The notes under the pieces: generated by a model
What the model saw: only the letters and a program-made list of their open reading frames with translations
Databases searched by the model: none
What the model was told of the DNA's origin: nothing
Made by a program: the position numbers and the translations under genes
NCBI GenBank assembly: GCA_015486955.1
Contig: WFQR01000184.1
Coordinates: forward strand, 1 to 34,162
Direction of reading: 5' to 3'
DNA: 34,162 nucleotides
From: Hippea sp.
GTDB taxonomy: Bacteria; Campylobacterota_A; Desulfurellia; Desulfurellales; Hippeaceae
Shown: piece by piece, positions 1 through 8,203 of the stretch
Layout: every line of letters starts with the position of its first letter
Position numbering within the stretch: position 1 is the stretch's first letter

Positions 1-655
1 ACAGAACAAAGTAGTCATGAGGCTTGAAGTTCTCTACCTGCTCATCCCTCTTCACGACAAGGGCAAGGGTGGGCGTCTGCACCCTGCCAACCGTTATGAG
101 TGTTCCAGCCTTGAGCGTGAAGTAGCGTGTGAAATTCATACCCACAAGCCAATCGGCATAACTCCTTGCCTCCGCTGAGAGCTTATACGGCAGGTATCTT
201 TTATTATCCTCTATGTTTTTCAGGGCTTTCAGAATGTTTTCTCTATCAAGGGCCTGTAGCCAGATCCTCTTAACTGGCTTTTTTACGTGCAGATACTCTA
301 AAACCTCGTCAACAAGAAGCTGTCCTTCCCTGTCGGGATCCCCTGCATTGACTATGGTGTCAGCTTTAGCCACTAAGGACTTGATTGTGTTAAACTGCTG
401 CTTGGCGTCCTTTTTTACAAGCTTCACCCACTTATCTGGGATAATGGGCAAATCCTCAAGCTTCCATTTTGGTTTTTTCTCATCAGTGTTTAAGTATTTG
501 TCTGGTTTTGCGAGCTCTAAAATATGCCCGAAGCACCACGTAACAACGGTGTCGTTTTTGCACTCTATATAGCCGTTTTTTGTAGCCTTAATGCCTATAA
601 CCTCAGCAATGGCCCTGCCGAGAGAGGGTTTTTCGGCAATAAAAAGGGTGGTCAC
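1..655 (-). CDS. topB: DNA topoisomerase III, N-terminal part (runs off the left edge)
   Basis: This is a type IA topoisomerase of the TopB kind, often carried by conjugative plasmids and ICEs to decatenate or relax DNA during replication and transfer. About 218 residues are visible. They begin TTLFIAEKPSLGRAIAEV after a GTG start, show the Toprim acidic motif (GDPDREGQLL, about residue 103) and reach GRVQTPTL. The active-site tyrosine would lie further on, beyond the edge. GTG at 655 is chosen because GGAGGTG sits 8 bases upstream. It is the last visible gene of the leftward unit with the membrane protein and the RuvC-like gene. The family match to E. coli TopB is strong along the whole visible part. 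Confidence 0.93.
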   Translation of the reverse strand, partial: MTTLFIAEKPSLGRAIAEVIGIKATKNGYIECKNDTVVTWCFGHILELAKPDKYLNTDEKKPKWKLEDLPIIPDKWVKLVKKDAKQQFNTIKSLVAKADTIVNAGDPDREGQLLVDEVLEYLHVKKPVKRIWLQALDRENILKALKNIEDNKRYLPYKLSAEARSYADWLVGMNFTRYFTLKAGTLITVGRVQTPTLALVVKRDEQVENFKPHDYFVL

Positions 656-676
656 AATACCCACCTCCAAGTTATA

Positions 677-961
677 TTACCTTGAAGGAATATACAGCCT
701 TAAGTTTTTTGGCGGAGTTTGAATTTTAGTATTCGACTGGATTGAAACTTTTGCCCTATGTTGCTGTAAGGTAATAAGAGTGTGAACGTCTATTGCTATA
801 AAATACATAAAAATGGCAATGGCAACAATCGCCACAAATCCTACAATCTTGGCGACATACTTGATAATCTCAACAGCGGCAAGGGAAAAACCCATGAGGA
901 ACATCACAGCGTTTTCAGCAATGTAACTCACAGAGTCCTTAATAGTTAATAACTTTTCCAT
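677..961 (-). CDS. Small membrane protein, unknown
   Basis: I do not recognise this 94-residue protein. It has one long or two close hydrophobic segments: AENAVMFLMGFSLAAVEII, then VAKIVGFVAIVAIAIFMYFIAI, about residues 15-58. A polar, basic C-terminal tail follows. The start has a clean AGGAGG site. It lies 3 bases after the RuvC-like gene and just before topB, so it is in the same transcript. A role in the transfer apparatus or as an inner-membrane accessory protein is possible from context only. Confidence 0.7.
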   Translation of the reverse strand: MEKLLTIKDSVSYIAENAVMFLMGFSLAAVEIIKYVAKIVGFVAIVAIAIFMYFIAIDVHTLITLQQHRAKVSIQSNTKIQTPPKNLRLYIPSR

Positions 962-964
962 GTT

Positions 965-1450
965 CTACCTCCTACCAATCTTCTCGTTTTTTGTTTTGTA
1001 CGCTTCGGTTTTTTGTATCTTTCTCCTTGCGTAATCACCAATACAAATGGCATCTGCTAAATCAGGATCATCAATTTTTTCTTTTGCTATCTCGCTTGCT
1101 ACGAGACAGGAAATTCGCTTTCTTTGATCTCTTTTGGCTTTTATGTTCACGCCGAGCATGATTGTTTGCCAACTTTGGGGAGAAACAACCTCGCATTTAG
1201 TAGCGCCAGCAACACGGGCAAGAGTGAGTATCATCGTTCGGGCAGAGACCAGTTTTATCAGGGTCTTAACGTTGAGGTTGAGGTATTGATCCTCTATAAA
1301 AAACATAAACTCCTTCCCTATAAACTGGCTAAAAAAAGACTGTATGTCAGTGAACCTCGTTTTAACCTTCGTATAACTTTCAAGCCCACTATCGCTAAAC
1401 ACTGCAAACGCACTCGACTTCGTGCTTGGATCACAAGAAATCAAAAACAT
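965..1450 (-). CDS. RuvC-like Holliday-junction resolvase family nuclease
   Basis: The protein is a RuvC/RNase H-fold nuclease of about 161 residues, likely to resolve branched DNA during the element's replication or recombination. The acidic residues stand at the expected places: D7 in ISCDPSTKSS, E53 in FFIEDQYL, and D130 and D133 in the C-terminal DPDLADA motif. This matches the four-acid RuvC pattern. The ATG at 1450 follows GGGGAG and places the first beta strand at the N-terminus as in RuvC. A GTG at 1462 with GAGAGGG upstream would add four residues. It heads the leftward unit that includes topB. Which junctions it cuts cannot be read from the sequence. Confidence 0.78.
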   Translation of the reverse strand: MFLISCDPSTKSSAFAVFSDSGLESYTKVKTRFTDIQSFFSQFIGKEFMFFIEDQYLNLNVKTLIKLVSARTMILTLARVAGATKCEVVSPQSWQTIMLGVNIKAKRDQRKRISCLVASEIAKEKIDDPDLADAICIGDYARRKIQKTEAYKTKNEKIGRR

Positions 1451-1484
1451 AACTCTCCCCACAAAACTTTCCCTCTCTACTATA

Positions 1485-1503
1485 TAGGGTCAATTTTTAA
1501 CAA
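1485..1503 (-). promoter_or_regulatory. Upstream motif shared by the two leftward units, copy 1
   Basis: Read on the minus strand this is TTGTTAAAAATTGACCCTA followed by TATAGT. The same 19 bases, with one change, stand at 9643-9661 before the parM/transfer unit. It lies 35-53 bases upstream of the RuvC-like start. It may be a promoter core or an operator. The spacing does not give a good sigma-70 promoter by itself. Confidence 0.5.
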
Positions 1504-1632
1504 AAATTATGGAAATGGCGTTGGGAAGGGAAATGCAAAGGTTAGTTCCAAATCAGGGAGAGCCAGGTACTACACTATACACAGCTGTGAACCACTACTT
1601 CCTCACGGGAGGAGACTTCTTCTGGTAGGGAG

Positions 1633-2025
1633 TTATGCGTTTGCTATGTTCTCAATTTTTCCAACAGATATGCATTCCACTTTACCGTATCGGAAAGCTT
1701 CCACAACGTCCTTTATTATTTGTCTTTCTCTCTCGGAAAAAAATTTAGTCGGCACCTTGAAAACTTTTTCGTGTGCCCCTTTCTTCAAAGCTGAAACAAA
1801 ATCCACCGTTGTCACAGGGGTATAGCAAGTGGATCCAGAAAAAGTGTATTGGTTGAAGAATATAGGTCTACCAAGCTTCTGAATAGCGAAAGTGTCACAC
1901 ATGTGTACCATCTTGAGGAGTTTCTCCATCGTCAAATCTTGAACACCCGAAAGTCTGCAGAACCTTGCAAAATTTCTCAACTTTCTTGCTATATACGAAG
2001 GATTTGGCACTTGTCTCAAATACAT
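1633..2025 (-). CDS. Hypothetical protein, 130 aa
   Basis: I do not recognise a family. The ATG at 2025 is chosen because AAGGAGGT stands 5 bases before it; upstream in-frame starts lack a site. The protein is basic at the N-terminus (MYLRQVPNPSYIARKLRNFARFC) and has no membrane segment. Its C-terminal half (FFSERERQIIKDVVEAFRYGKVECISVGKIENI) looks helical and could form an HTH-like unit, but this is weak. It follows the HU gene, with a hairpin terminator between the two, so it may be expressed at a lower level than HU. Confidence 0.6.
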   Translation of the reverse strand: MYLRQVPNPSYIARKLRNFARFCRLSGVQDLTMEKLLKMVHMCDTFAIQKLGRPIFFNQYTFSGSTCYTPVTTVDFVSALKKGAHEKVFKVPTKFFSERERQIIKDVVEAFRYGKVECISVGKIENIANA

Positions 2026-2044
2026 TCGTGACCTCCTTAAAATC

Positions 2045-2070
2045 AAAGAGAGGGGTTTCCCCCTCTCTTT
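2045..2070. terminator. Hairpin terminator or attenuator between HU and the next gene
   Basis: An 11-bp stem (AAAGAGAGGGG with CCCCTCTCTTT) closes a 4-base loop. On the leftward transcript it is followed by TTTGATTTT and then at once by the ribosome binding site of the next gene. It begins directly after the HU stop codon. It probably reduces read-through from HU instead of stopping it fully. Confidence 0.65.
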
Positions 2071-2343
2071 TTAACTAACTGCTTTTTTAAGCTCGCTACC
2101 AACCTTGAACGCAGGCAACTTCCTTGCGGGAATAGTGATAACTTCGCCAGTTCTTGGGTTTCTTCCTTTTCTTTCACTCCTCTCGCTCAAATAAAACTTA
2201 CCCATGCCTGGAATGTTCACCTCTTCTCCCTTCTTAAGAGCCTCAGAAACTACCTCCCAAAAAGCATCCAGCACCTTCTTTGCTTGCGTTTTTGTTACCC
2301 CAGCTCTCTCCGCCAATGCTCCAATAAGCTCCGTCTTTGTCAT
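2071..2343 (-). CDS. HU-family DNA-binding protein
   Basis: HU/IHF proteins are small dimers that bend and wrap DNA. This one is 90 residues, the normal size. It shows the typical start (MTKTELIGALAERAGVTKTQAKKVLDAF), the GxGxF turn (NIPGMGKFYLSER) and the DNA-grasping arm signature (GRNPRTGEVITIPARKLPAFKVG). The ATG at 2343 is preferred over an earlier GTG because AAGGAGGT lies upstream. Sitting inside the transfer operon, it may be the element's own architectural protein, for example for origin or att-site bending. That role is inference. Confidence 0.95.
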   Translation of the reverse strand: MTKTELIGALAERAGVTKTQAKKVLDAFWEVVSEALKKGEEVNIPGMGKFYLSERSERKGRNPRTGEVITIPARKLPAFKVGSELKKAVS

Positions 2344-2367
2344 ACGAACCACCTCCTTAAAAAAGTT

Positions 2368-3093
2368 TTATGCTATTATGCCGAAATCGGCGTCTGATAA
2401 TGAGTATGAGTAACTTTCAGGTATACAAACTTTGTCTTTATCAAATACAATCTGAGGTCTAAAAACACCTTCTATAAGACCTATTTTGTCAGCAAAAATC
2501 CTAAAGTAGTCAAAAAAATCTACCATATCGGTATACTCCTTTTCCTCTGGGCTTCCAAAAAACATTTCTCTGTATACTTTCTTTTTAAACTTCTCGAGGT
2601 TATTATCATCCACAACCGCCTTAGGTATATAATAAAAGCTGTTTTCTGAAAGAAGTATCCTCCTTTTTTTACTGAACATAGAATTCAAGATCCCAATTAT
2701 ATAAATTCTTCTTCTATTGAAACTTTCCCCTTCTGGTATATTAAAAAACACCTTGCCAAAAGACTTCCTGCATACATTCTCTCTTACTACAAAATACACC
2801 CCGCTTTTTACAGTAAGATAAGGTGGCATCTCTATGTCCTCTACAAACGCACCGCTTTTGCAAACATTAAGGAGCTTTCTTTTAAAGACCATTATACCGT
2901 TTAAGGCATCAAGAAATACAGTGTTGATGGGCTTTAGCCCCATTTCCCTGCATTTTATATTTTTTAAAATATTTAGCTCTTCGTCATCCATCTTCCTATG
3001 CTTAACCCTTTGTACAAAATCCTCTACCTCACTCTCCTCTACAGGTATAACATCAATTTTAACAACATTACCGAAAAGCCTTATTTCAGGCAT
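2368..3093 (-). CDS. Hypothetical protein, 241 aa, coupled to traC
   Basis: I do not recognise this protein. Its start codon overlaps the stop of the TraC/VirB4 gene (TAATG), so the two are translationally coupled and probably work together. It is soluble by appearance, with no signal peptide or membrane span and many charged residues. A compact hydrophobic pattern (RRIYIIGILNSMFSKKRRILLSENSFYYIP) lies in the middle. A cytoplasmic accessory of the transfer system is the likeliest reading from position alone. Confidence 0.65.
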   Translation of the reverse strand: MPEIRLFGNVVKIDVIPVEESEVEDFVQRVKHRKMDDEELNILKNIKCREMGLKPINTVFLDALNGIMVFKRKLLNVCKSGAFVEDIEMPPYLTVKSGVYFVVRENVCRKSFGKVFFNIPEGESFNRRRIYIIGILNSMFSKKRRILLSENSFYYIPKAVVDDNNLEKFKKKVYREMFFGSPEEKEYTDMVDFFDYFRIFADKIGLIEGVFRPQIVFDKDKVCIPESYSYSLSDADFGIIA

Positions 3094-5579
3094 TAGATCT
3101 CACCTCTTTCTCTTGCCTCTATGCACATTTGTACAGCTTTTAATATATCCCCTGTCTGATTGTAATACTTGGTTCTTAAGGCAACCTCTTTAGCATCAGT
3201 CGTGTAAATCCAATAAAGTTCCTTAGGTAAAACGAGCCTTAATATGCCCCTCCCCGTAGACCTCGAAATAACCAAAACTTCTGAATACTTACCTTTAACG
3301 GTTCTCAGCGTGTCTCTGTATATCTCTTTCTCATAATCAGATATAAAGATATCCTTATCCTTAACCATTCTCTCCCACTCTTCTGGTGGTTCCCAGAAAA
3401 TAAACAGATATTCTGAGTTGTTTTTAAGAACTTTTGTAACATCGTTTCTTAAGAGGTCACTAATAGATTGAGTGATAAATACCAAAGAACCATTAAATTT
3501 TCTGTACTCTCTTGCTCCCTGTTCGATAAACTTTAGCACCGCTTGGTTTCCTATAAATCTCCATGCTTCATCCCAGATTACAAGCTTTTTTGTATCTCTA
3601 TCACCCTGATAAATTTCTATGTTAATGAAATAGAATAAGCTAAGCAGTAAAACGTTAGTCAGAACCGTGTCGTCTTTAATAGCTCCAAGCTCAAACACGA
3701 CTAAGTCATTATTTAAATCTATATCACTCTTACCTGACATAAACTTTTCGTACTGTCCGCCCTTACACCAGGGAGAAAGGTTGAAATGAGCGAGTTTTTT
3801 AAACCCATAATCTTTATTTTCATCTGCAATTTTATCTATTTCAGCCTTTACATGATTTATATCCATATCGTTGCCGTATTTTTCATAAGCCCTTCTTATT
3901 GCAACCTGTATCATTCCCCTTTCTGTATCCGTACATCTTTCATTAGGTTTAATCATTGTATCAACTATGTTGATCAAGAAGTCCATTTCTCTATCGAGAT
4001 TTTTAATCTGAGAGAAAGGATTTACCTTTATTGGTTTGCCAAACTCTGGTTTAATAAACTGACCATTAAAAAGCTTAGATATTCCAACGTAAGATTCACC
4101 GACATCGATAACTCTGATCTTTGTGTTGGGAAGTGATCTGTAGTTAAAGATCAAATGGTTAACAAACATCGATTTACCTTGACCCATAGGGCCGACGACA
4201 CATGCGTTCATACCGCCATTTGTATCCCAAAGGTCTACAAATGCCAACTGGCCTCTCCTTGTTATAAGTGGAACCACAGGTGTACCTGACCCTTTCCAAT
4301 CAAATTGAACAGGTGTTAAGTGTGCCGCATTATAGGAAAACATAGAATAAGCACGTGCAACCTGCTGTGTTGTGAGAACTGAATATGTATTAAACGGCAG
4401 TATAGTCATAAAGAAGGGGACTGGAACCATCTCTTCCTGCAAGAACACATTACTAACCATAAGCATATTCTTCAACACTCTCGCTGAATCATTTACACGT
4501 TTTTTGCTTTCATCATACAGGTAAAACATAAGCATTCCTTTCCACAGTACTTGCCCTTTTTCTGTTTCACGGCCGAGAAGCACTGCGTCTTCTTGTCTTT
4601 CTTGCAGTTTTGTGGAAAGTGCAGAAAAGCTCTGCTGTTTAAGAACTGCTTCCGCCTTTTGAAGCAAAACAGACTTTTCTTTATCCGTTGCTTTCCTTGC
4701 CGAAAAAGACACTACAAACCTACAATTTATCTGGTTTCTGTTGATATGATGAATAGAACCGAGCCACTCGTTAGTCTCCGCAGATGTAAACTCCTGTGGA
4801 TACTCCTTTACGGTTAGCACTTTTCCGTACATTTTATCTATCTTAAAAATATTATCGTCTTCATATTGCTCAAGAACTGTATCTCTGTAAACAACTTGTT
4901 TGTTTATATTCTCTCGATCATTGTACTTAAACGTAGCTTCTTTAAGAGCGTGAGATGGATTTACAAAAAGTCTTGATAAAAGCAAATACTCATTAATTGT
5001 AAGGCGATAAGGATTAAACACAGCCTGCTTTAAAGTCGATTCAATGGCGTCTCTAAGCTGAGATATTTCGGAAATTTTCTCATAGTAACGAGTTTCAGAC
5101 ATATTAGAGAGATTAAAAGGTATTTTTATAGTCAGAAAAGCCCAAGCATCTCTTACTGGAATTTTCCAATCTTCGTATATTTCCCCGTGACTTTTATCTC
5201 TGACAAACTTTACGTAAGTATCAACAATATTCGCTATCTCTTTGTTCTCTAAATTTTTTAAAGATCTATATCCGTTCACAAGAGAATCAATAAAATCACC
5301 ACCCCAAAGAACCCATTGAATTATTGAGTTAGGAGGGATTTGAGGATCTTGGTAAATACCATTTTCAAGAAAGTTTAAAGTCTCATACCCCATAGAAGGT
5401 TTAGTGCCTATAATCCACCCAAAACCCAATGTATCATCAGCCATGTAAAAGAACTGTTTTGATTTATCGTATGCAATAGGCAGTACATACTTGCTTAAGT
5501 GCTCATAATCGAAAAACATGGATATATGTTCTTTTTCAAGTGCATCAATGCTTCTTATTTGAAGTAGCTTTTTCAGCAT
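3093..5579 (-). CDS. traC: F-type conjugation ATPase TraC (VirB4 family)
   Basis: TraC is the VirB4-class ATPase that powers pilus assembly and substrate transfer in F-type type IV secretion. The 828-residue length is usual. The N-terminal half is the TraC-specific domain (DDTLGFGWIIGTKP near residue 50). The C-terminal half is the RecA-like ATPase, with Walker A GPMGQGKS at about residue 462 and Walker B LVIWDEAW at about residue 668. A later motif FITQSISDL is typical of VirB4 proteins. It starts inside the end of traW (35-base overlap) behind GAGGGGG. In F and in SXT-type ICEs traC precedes traW; here it follows it, so the order is rearranged. Confidence 0.93.
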   Translation of the reverse strand: MLKKLLQIRSIDALEKEHISMFFDYEHLSKYVLPIAYDKSKQFFYMADDTLGFGWIIGTKPSMGYETLNFLENGIYQDPQIPPNSIIQWVLWGGDFIDSLVNGYRSLKNLENKEIANIVDTYVKFVRDKSHGEIYEDWKIPVRDAWAFLTIKIPFNLSNMSETRYYEKISEISQLRDAIESTLKQAVFNPYRLTINEYLLLSRLFVNPSHALKEATFKYNDRENINKQVVYRDTVLEQYEDDNIFKIDKMYGKVLTVKEYPQEFTSAETNEWLGSIHHINRNQINCRFVVSFSARKATDKEKSVLLQKAEAVLKQQSFSALSTKLQERQEDAVLLGRETEKGQVLWKGMLMFYLYDESKKRVNDSARVLKNMLMVSNVFLQEEMVPVPFFMTILPFNTYSVLTTQQVARAYSMFSYNAAHLTPVQFDWKGSGTPVVPLITRRGQLAFVDLWDTNGGMNACVVGPMGQGKSMFVNHLIFNYRSLPNTKIRVIDVGESYVGISKLFNGQFIKPEFGKPIKVNPFSQIKNLDREMDFLINIVDTMIKPNERCTDTERGMIQVAIRRAYEKYGNDMDINHVKAEIDKIADENKDYGFKKLAHFNLSPWCKGGQYEKFMSGKSDIDLNNDLVVFELGAIKDDTVLTNVLLLSLFYFINIEIYQGDRDTKKLVIWDEAWRFIGNQAVLKFIEQGAREYRKFNGSLVFITQSISDLLRNDVTKVLKNNSEYLFIFWEPPEEWERMVKDKDIFISDYEKEIYRDTLRTVKGKYSEVLVISRSTGRGILRLVLPKELYWIYTTDAKEVALRTKYYNQTGDILKAVQMCIEARERGEI

Positions 5580-6270
5580 GTTTCCCCCTCTTTTTTATCT
5601 TTGAGATGTCCTTTTTTATTTCTTCAAGTCCTACTACCTTAATATCGACTAAATCGGGGTCAAATTTGTCTTTGCTTACTATGCTGACCGTGTAGCGTAT
5701 GTTTAATCTTTTATCTAAACCTTTAAGGTCAAAGTATATCGGCCTTTTCATTTTCTTAGCCATATTAATAAGATCTTGTGCATCACCGCTGACACTCAAA
5801 AGCATCACTTCATAGTTATCCTTGTACTTTTTTTCAACCCATTCTCTTTCAAGCGGATTTTTGATATCAAAAACCACAAGCGTTGGCATGTATGGAATGT
5901 AACGCATAACATGGAAAGTGAACCCTTTAGGGTAAAGTATCCCTATTACTTTGCCGTTCTTATCAACTCTTGGAATGTCAAATGGTAAAGTGTATACAAC
6001 GTCGTATTTATACGAAAAGCTCTTTTTGGAAGGGGGCAGGTACTCAACTCTCGGTGAAACATAGTGAAGTGTTTTGTATTTAAGTTTTTCTCTAAGCTGT
6101 GAGAGATAGGCTTTATTGTGCATAAGCTTTTCCGCTTTAGCATGAGCTTCTACCAACAAATCTGGCTCCGCTATTGGATATGTCTTACCGCAGATCTCAG
6201 CAGATATGGATGAACCTGCTACACTTATAGCAATCACCGCTGCCAAAGCAGCACTAACTATTTTCTTCAT
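5545..6270 (-). CDS. traW: TraW-type pilus assembly protein, periplasmic
   Basis: TraW is a periplasmic protein needed for F-pilus assembly. The 241-residue product has a clear signal peptide (MKKIVSAALAAVIAISVAGSS, cut near residue 24). After it comes the family hallmark YPIAEPDLL, then a region like TraW proteins (PFDIPRVDKNGKVIGILYPKG, residues about 95-115; LVVFDIKNPLEREWVEKKY). A basic C-terminal tail follows. Its end overlaps traC by 35 bases, which implies coupled translation. The match is to the family pattern, not to a close relative, so I rate the name as probable. Confidence 0.8.
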   Translation of the reverse strand: MKKIVSAALAAVIAISVAGSSISAEICGKTYPIAEPDLLVEAHAKAEKLMHNKAYLSQLREKLKYKTLHYVSPRVEYLPPSKKSFSYKYDVVYTLPFDIPRVDKNGKVIGILYPKGFTFHVMRYIPYMPTLVVFDIKNPLEREWVEKKYKDNYEVMLLSVSGDAQDLINMAKKMKRPIYFDLKGLDKRLNIRYTVSIVSKDKFDPDLVDIKVVGLEEIKKDISKIKKRGKHAEKATSNKKH

Positions 6271-6424
6271 CGTTTTGGTTAAAAAGAGACTGGATGAAGT
6301 TTCTGGTAAGTTCCATGACTTTCTTATTTGAAGCTTGATCTGTAGCTTTTATCTCCCTGCACCCTTCAATTTCACAAGATAACCCTTCTTCCTCTTCTCT
6401 TTTTTTCTTGTCTTTATCCTCCAT
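6254..6424 (-). CDS. Small highly charged protein, 56 aa
   Basis: A short gene starts with ATG at 6424 behind a strong AAGGAGG (spacing 6) and ends inside the start of traW. The product begins MEDKDKKKREEEEGLSCEIEGC. It is very charged at the N-terminus, has two cysteines, and ends in a short amphipathic helix (VMELTRNFIQSLFNQNDEENS). No membrane segment is visible. The good ribosome binding site and its tight fit between the peptidase and traW genes make it likely real. I know no family for it. Confidence 0.65.
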   Translation of the reverse strand: MEDKDKKKREEEEGLSCEIEGCREIKATDQASNKKVMELTRNFIQSLFNQNDEENS

Positions 6425-6435
6425 AATGCCCCTCC

Positions 6436-6924
6436 TTAAAAAATTTTGTAAGCCTTACCTTCTATGCCACTACATACAAGCCCGTAGTATCTTGAGTCGT
6501 AAGAATTGTAGGCTGTTCCCAAAGCAAAATAGCAACCTACTGGTATTACACCATTGTAAATTACATGGTTTGGGCAGTTTGGGAATTCCAACGTTTTCTT
6601 GCAAGCGTATCCCAAGAGTCTACCATTGCAGTAATACGCAGTGCCTTTCTTTGTAACTTTGGTCGTGAGGTATTCACCAGAGGAACAACCCACAATCTTG
6701 ATAAACTCAAAACCCTTCGGATACAACTTACTTCCCTTAAAGTAAAAAGCAAAGTAGTCACCGTCATGCAGGTTTTTATTCTTAGTAACAAAGAAGTATG
6801 TCCCTTTTATGCAGTCCATTGTATTAACACCAAAGTAACCAACGCCGTAAGATATGAGCCTTAAAATTACAGATACAGCAACTATAACTACGCCACTTAC
6901 AATGAGCTTCTTATTCTTGCTCAC
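6436..6924 (-). CDS. Conjugation-type S26 signal peptidase (TraF/TrhF-like)
   Basis: S26 peptidases in conjugation systems process pilin or other exported transfer proteins at the membrane. The 162-residue protein has one N-terminal membrane segment (LIVSGVVIVAVSVILRLISYGVG). The active-site region is NTMDCIKGTYFFV, and the second block holds the expected lysine in FEFIKIVGC. The C-terminal signature is FALGTAYNSYDSRYYGLV, as in GDNSxDSRYFG of the family. The usual nucleophile serine is apparently replaced by the cysteine in MDCIKG. It starts with GTG at 6924, inside the end of trbI. The family call is good; the exact name is less sure. Confidence 0.82.
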   Translation of the reverse strand: MSKNKKLIVSGVVIVAVSVILRLISYGVGYFGVNTMDCIKGTYFFVTKNKNLHDGDYFAFYFKGSKLYPKGFEFIKIVGCSSGEYLTTKVTKKGTAYYCNGRLLGYACKKTLEFPNCPNHVIYNGVIPVGCYFALGTAYNSYDSRYYGLVCSGIEGKAYKIF

Positions 6925-7447
6925 TGTTGGTTCTATCCTTCAGTGTTTTTTCAAAACCTTTAGTTATATCTTTCACGTAAGGGCTCTTTCCTATAGTAGC
7001 CCCGCCAACAAACACTATGCCTTTTTTAGAAAAACTATTCACATACTCTCCAACTGCCGTCATGTAACTGTTGATTTCTTTTTTTATTTCTTTTGAAGAC
7101 TTCTTTGAGTGCATAATATTGTTTTTCATTTCATCAACAACTCTCGCAAGATTAAAGGAGTAAAATCGAACTGGATGCCTTACGTATGAGACATAAATAG
7201 CAAGAACTATGCTTGCTGTTATTAAACCTGTGACAAAAGAGATCAGGAAAGTCATTAGTAAATTCTGCTTAGCTGAAAGTTTACTATAATCGTAAGTATT
7301 CCAACCATCTGTTTTTTTTGTTTCCCAAGTATCGCCATCCTTTTCCTTATGTTGCGTTTCTTGTTTTTTATCATCTAAATTCTCTCTTTCCTGTTGGTGC
7401 TGAGTTTCTTTTTCTTTGTCCTGTTCATTCCTATCCTTATCCACCAT
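6911..7447 (-). CDS. trbI: TrbI-like F-type conjugation protein
   Basis: F-plasmid TrbI is a small inner-membrane protein that affects pilus retraction or assembly. This 178-residue protein has a long charged N-terminal tail rich in K, E, Q and D (residues 1-60) and one membrane span (LMTFLISFVTGLITASIVLAI, about 65-85). Its periplasmic domain matches TrbI at two points: RFYSFNLARVVDEM aligns with the FNMKQTVDAF region, and GIVFVGGATIGKSPYVKDIT with the HAVILVSPAVVQGAPDIT region. The tail before the span is longer than in F. The start has AGGGAGG upstream and the end overlaps the peptidase gene by 14 bases. Confidence 0.75.
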   Translation of the reverse strand: MVDKDRNEQDKEKETQHQQERENLDDKKQETQHKEKDGDTWETKKTDGWNTYDYSKLSAKQNLLMTFLISFVTGLITASIVLAIYVSYVRHPVRFYSFNLARVVDEMKNNIMHSKKSSKEIKKEINSYMTAVGEYVNSFSKKGIVFVGGATIGKSPYVKDITKGFEKTLKDRTNSEQE

Positions 7448-7449
7448 GT

Positions 7450-7836
7450 CTACCTCCCTTCGTTTTTATTTTTTGCATATTTTCTTGCCTGATCTATATA
7501 ACTAAGAAGAACGTTTAACGTATTTGCCACAGTATCCTGTACCAATGACACGTTTTCTTGGTCTAAATCCATCTTGGCTAACTTTTCACCATTCACATAA
7601 AAAAGAATGGAAGGTACATCAGCAAAATTTTTCCTATCTGCATCATTAACAGTAAACACACCAACTCGCTTTTCCATCACCTCCTTATTCCTGCTTATTA
7701 GTTTTTCTAAAGCACTGTAGACCTGCGGACAGATGCTCTTATCCTTATTACACAGAATCGCAATTTTCACATCTTTGGCAGATAGCCATAAAGCCTTCTC
7801 AAGTTCTGATAAATCCCTTGCTTTTACTTCTATCAC
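7450..7836 (-). CDS. Thioredoxin-fold protein, non-CXXC
   Basis: The 128-residue protein has the outline of a thioredoxin fold: a strand (VKIAILCNKDKSICPQVYSALEKL), then VGVFTVNDADRKNFADVPSILFYVNGEKLAKMD, whose VPSILFYVNGE resembles the cis-proline strand of thioredoxins. The two N-terminal cysteines are seven apart, so there is no CXXC redox site and oxidoreductase activity is doubtful. No signal peptide is visible. F-type systems often carry thioredoxin-fold proteins (TrbB, TraF, DsbC), which would fit, but those are exported. GTG start with GGAGG upstream. Confidence 0.6.
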   Translation of the reverse strand: MIEVKARDLSELEKALWLSAKDVKIAILCNKDKSICPQVYSALEKLISRNKEVMEKRVGVFTVNDADRKNFADVPSILFYVNGEKLAKMDLDQENVSLVQDTVANTLNVLLSYIDQARKYAKNKNEGR

Positions 7837-7837
7837 C

Positions 7838-8200
7838 TTAACCTCCTGTTTGAGCTATTACTTTATTTTTCTTTCTCAGTTCTGAAAGCTTTTGTCTTGC
7901 CCAAGATACAATCCAATCTTCTCTCAATTCCCACCCAATACCTTTGAGATTGGCAACAACATCCCACTTAAAAAGTGTGTGAAGTAACTCCGCTTTTCTT
8001 CTGCCAATAGCATCCGACAGAATCCCCAGAGAGGCTTCTGAAGCACAAGGAAGACCTTTACCCCAGCAAAAACCTGTGGAAAATCTACCAGTAGGAATTA
8101 GTCTATATGTCCTACCTCTATCTGTAACAGTTATGGTATAGCCAATCCCACCTCGATATATCTTATACGTTTTGTCAGCACTTTTTTGTTGACCGAGCAT
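7838..8200 (-). CDS. DUF6166-like protein
   Basis: The 120-residue protein matches the pattern of the DUF6166 family found on plasmids and mobile elements: YKIYRGG near the start, STGFCWGKG in the middle, LGILSDAIG, then FKWDVVANLKGIGWELREDWI near the end. The molecular function of the family is unknown to me. The ATG at 8200 follows AAGGAG. It lies between the 99-aa gene and the thioredoxin-fold gene with only 1-3 bases between genes, so it is part of the same operon. Confidence 0.65.
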   Translation of the reverse strand: MLGQQKSADKTYKIYRGGIGYTITVTDRGRTYRLIPTGRFSTGFCWGKGLPCASEASLGILSDAIGRRKAELLHTLFKWDVVANLKGIGWELREDWIVSWARQKLSELRKKNKVIAQTGG

Positions 8201-8203
8201 AAC

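Noticed and set aside
1124-1825. Open frame on the plus strand, 233 codons
   Set aside because: It lies opposite the RuvC-like gene and the shared upstream motif, has no ribosome binding site, and its product looks random in composition.
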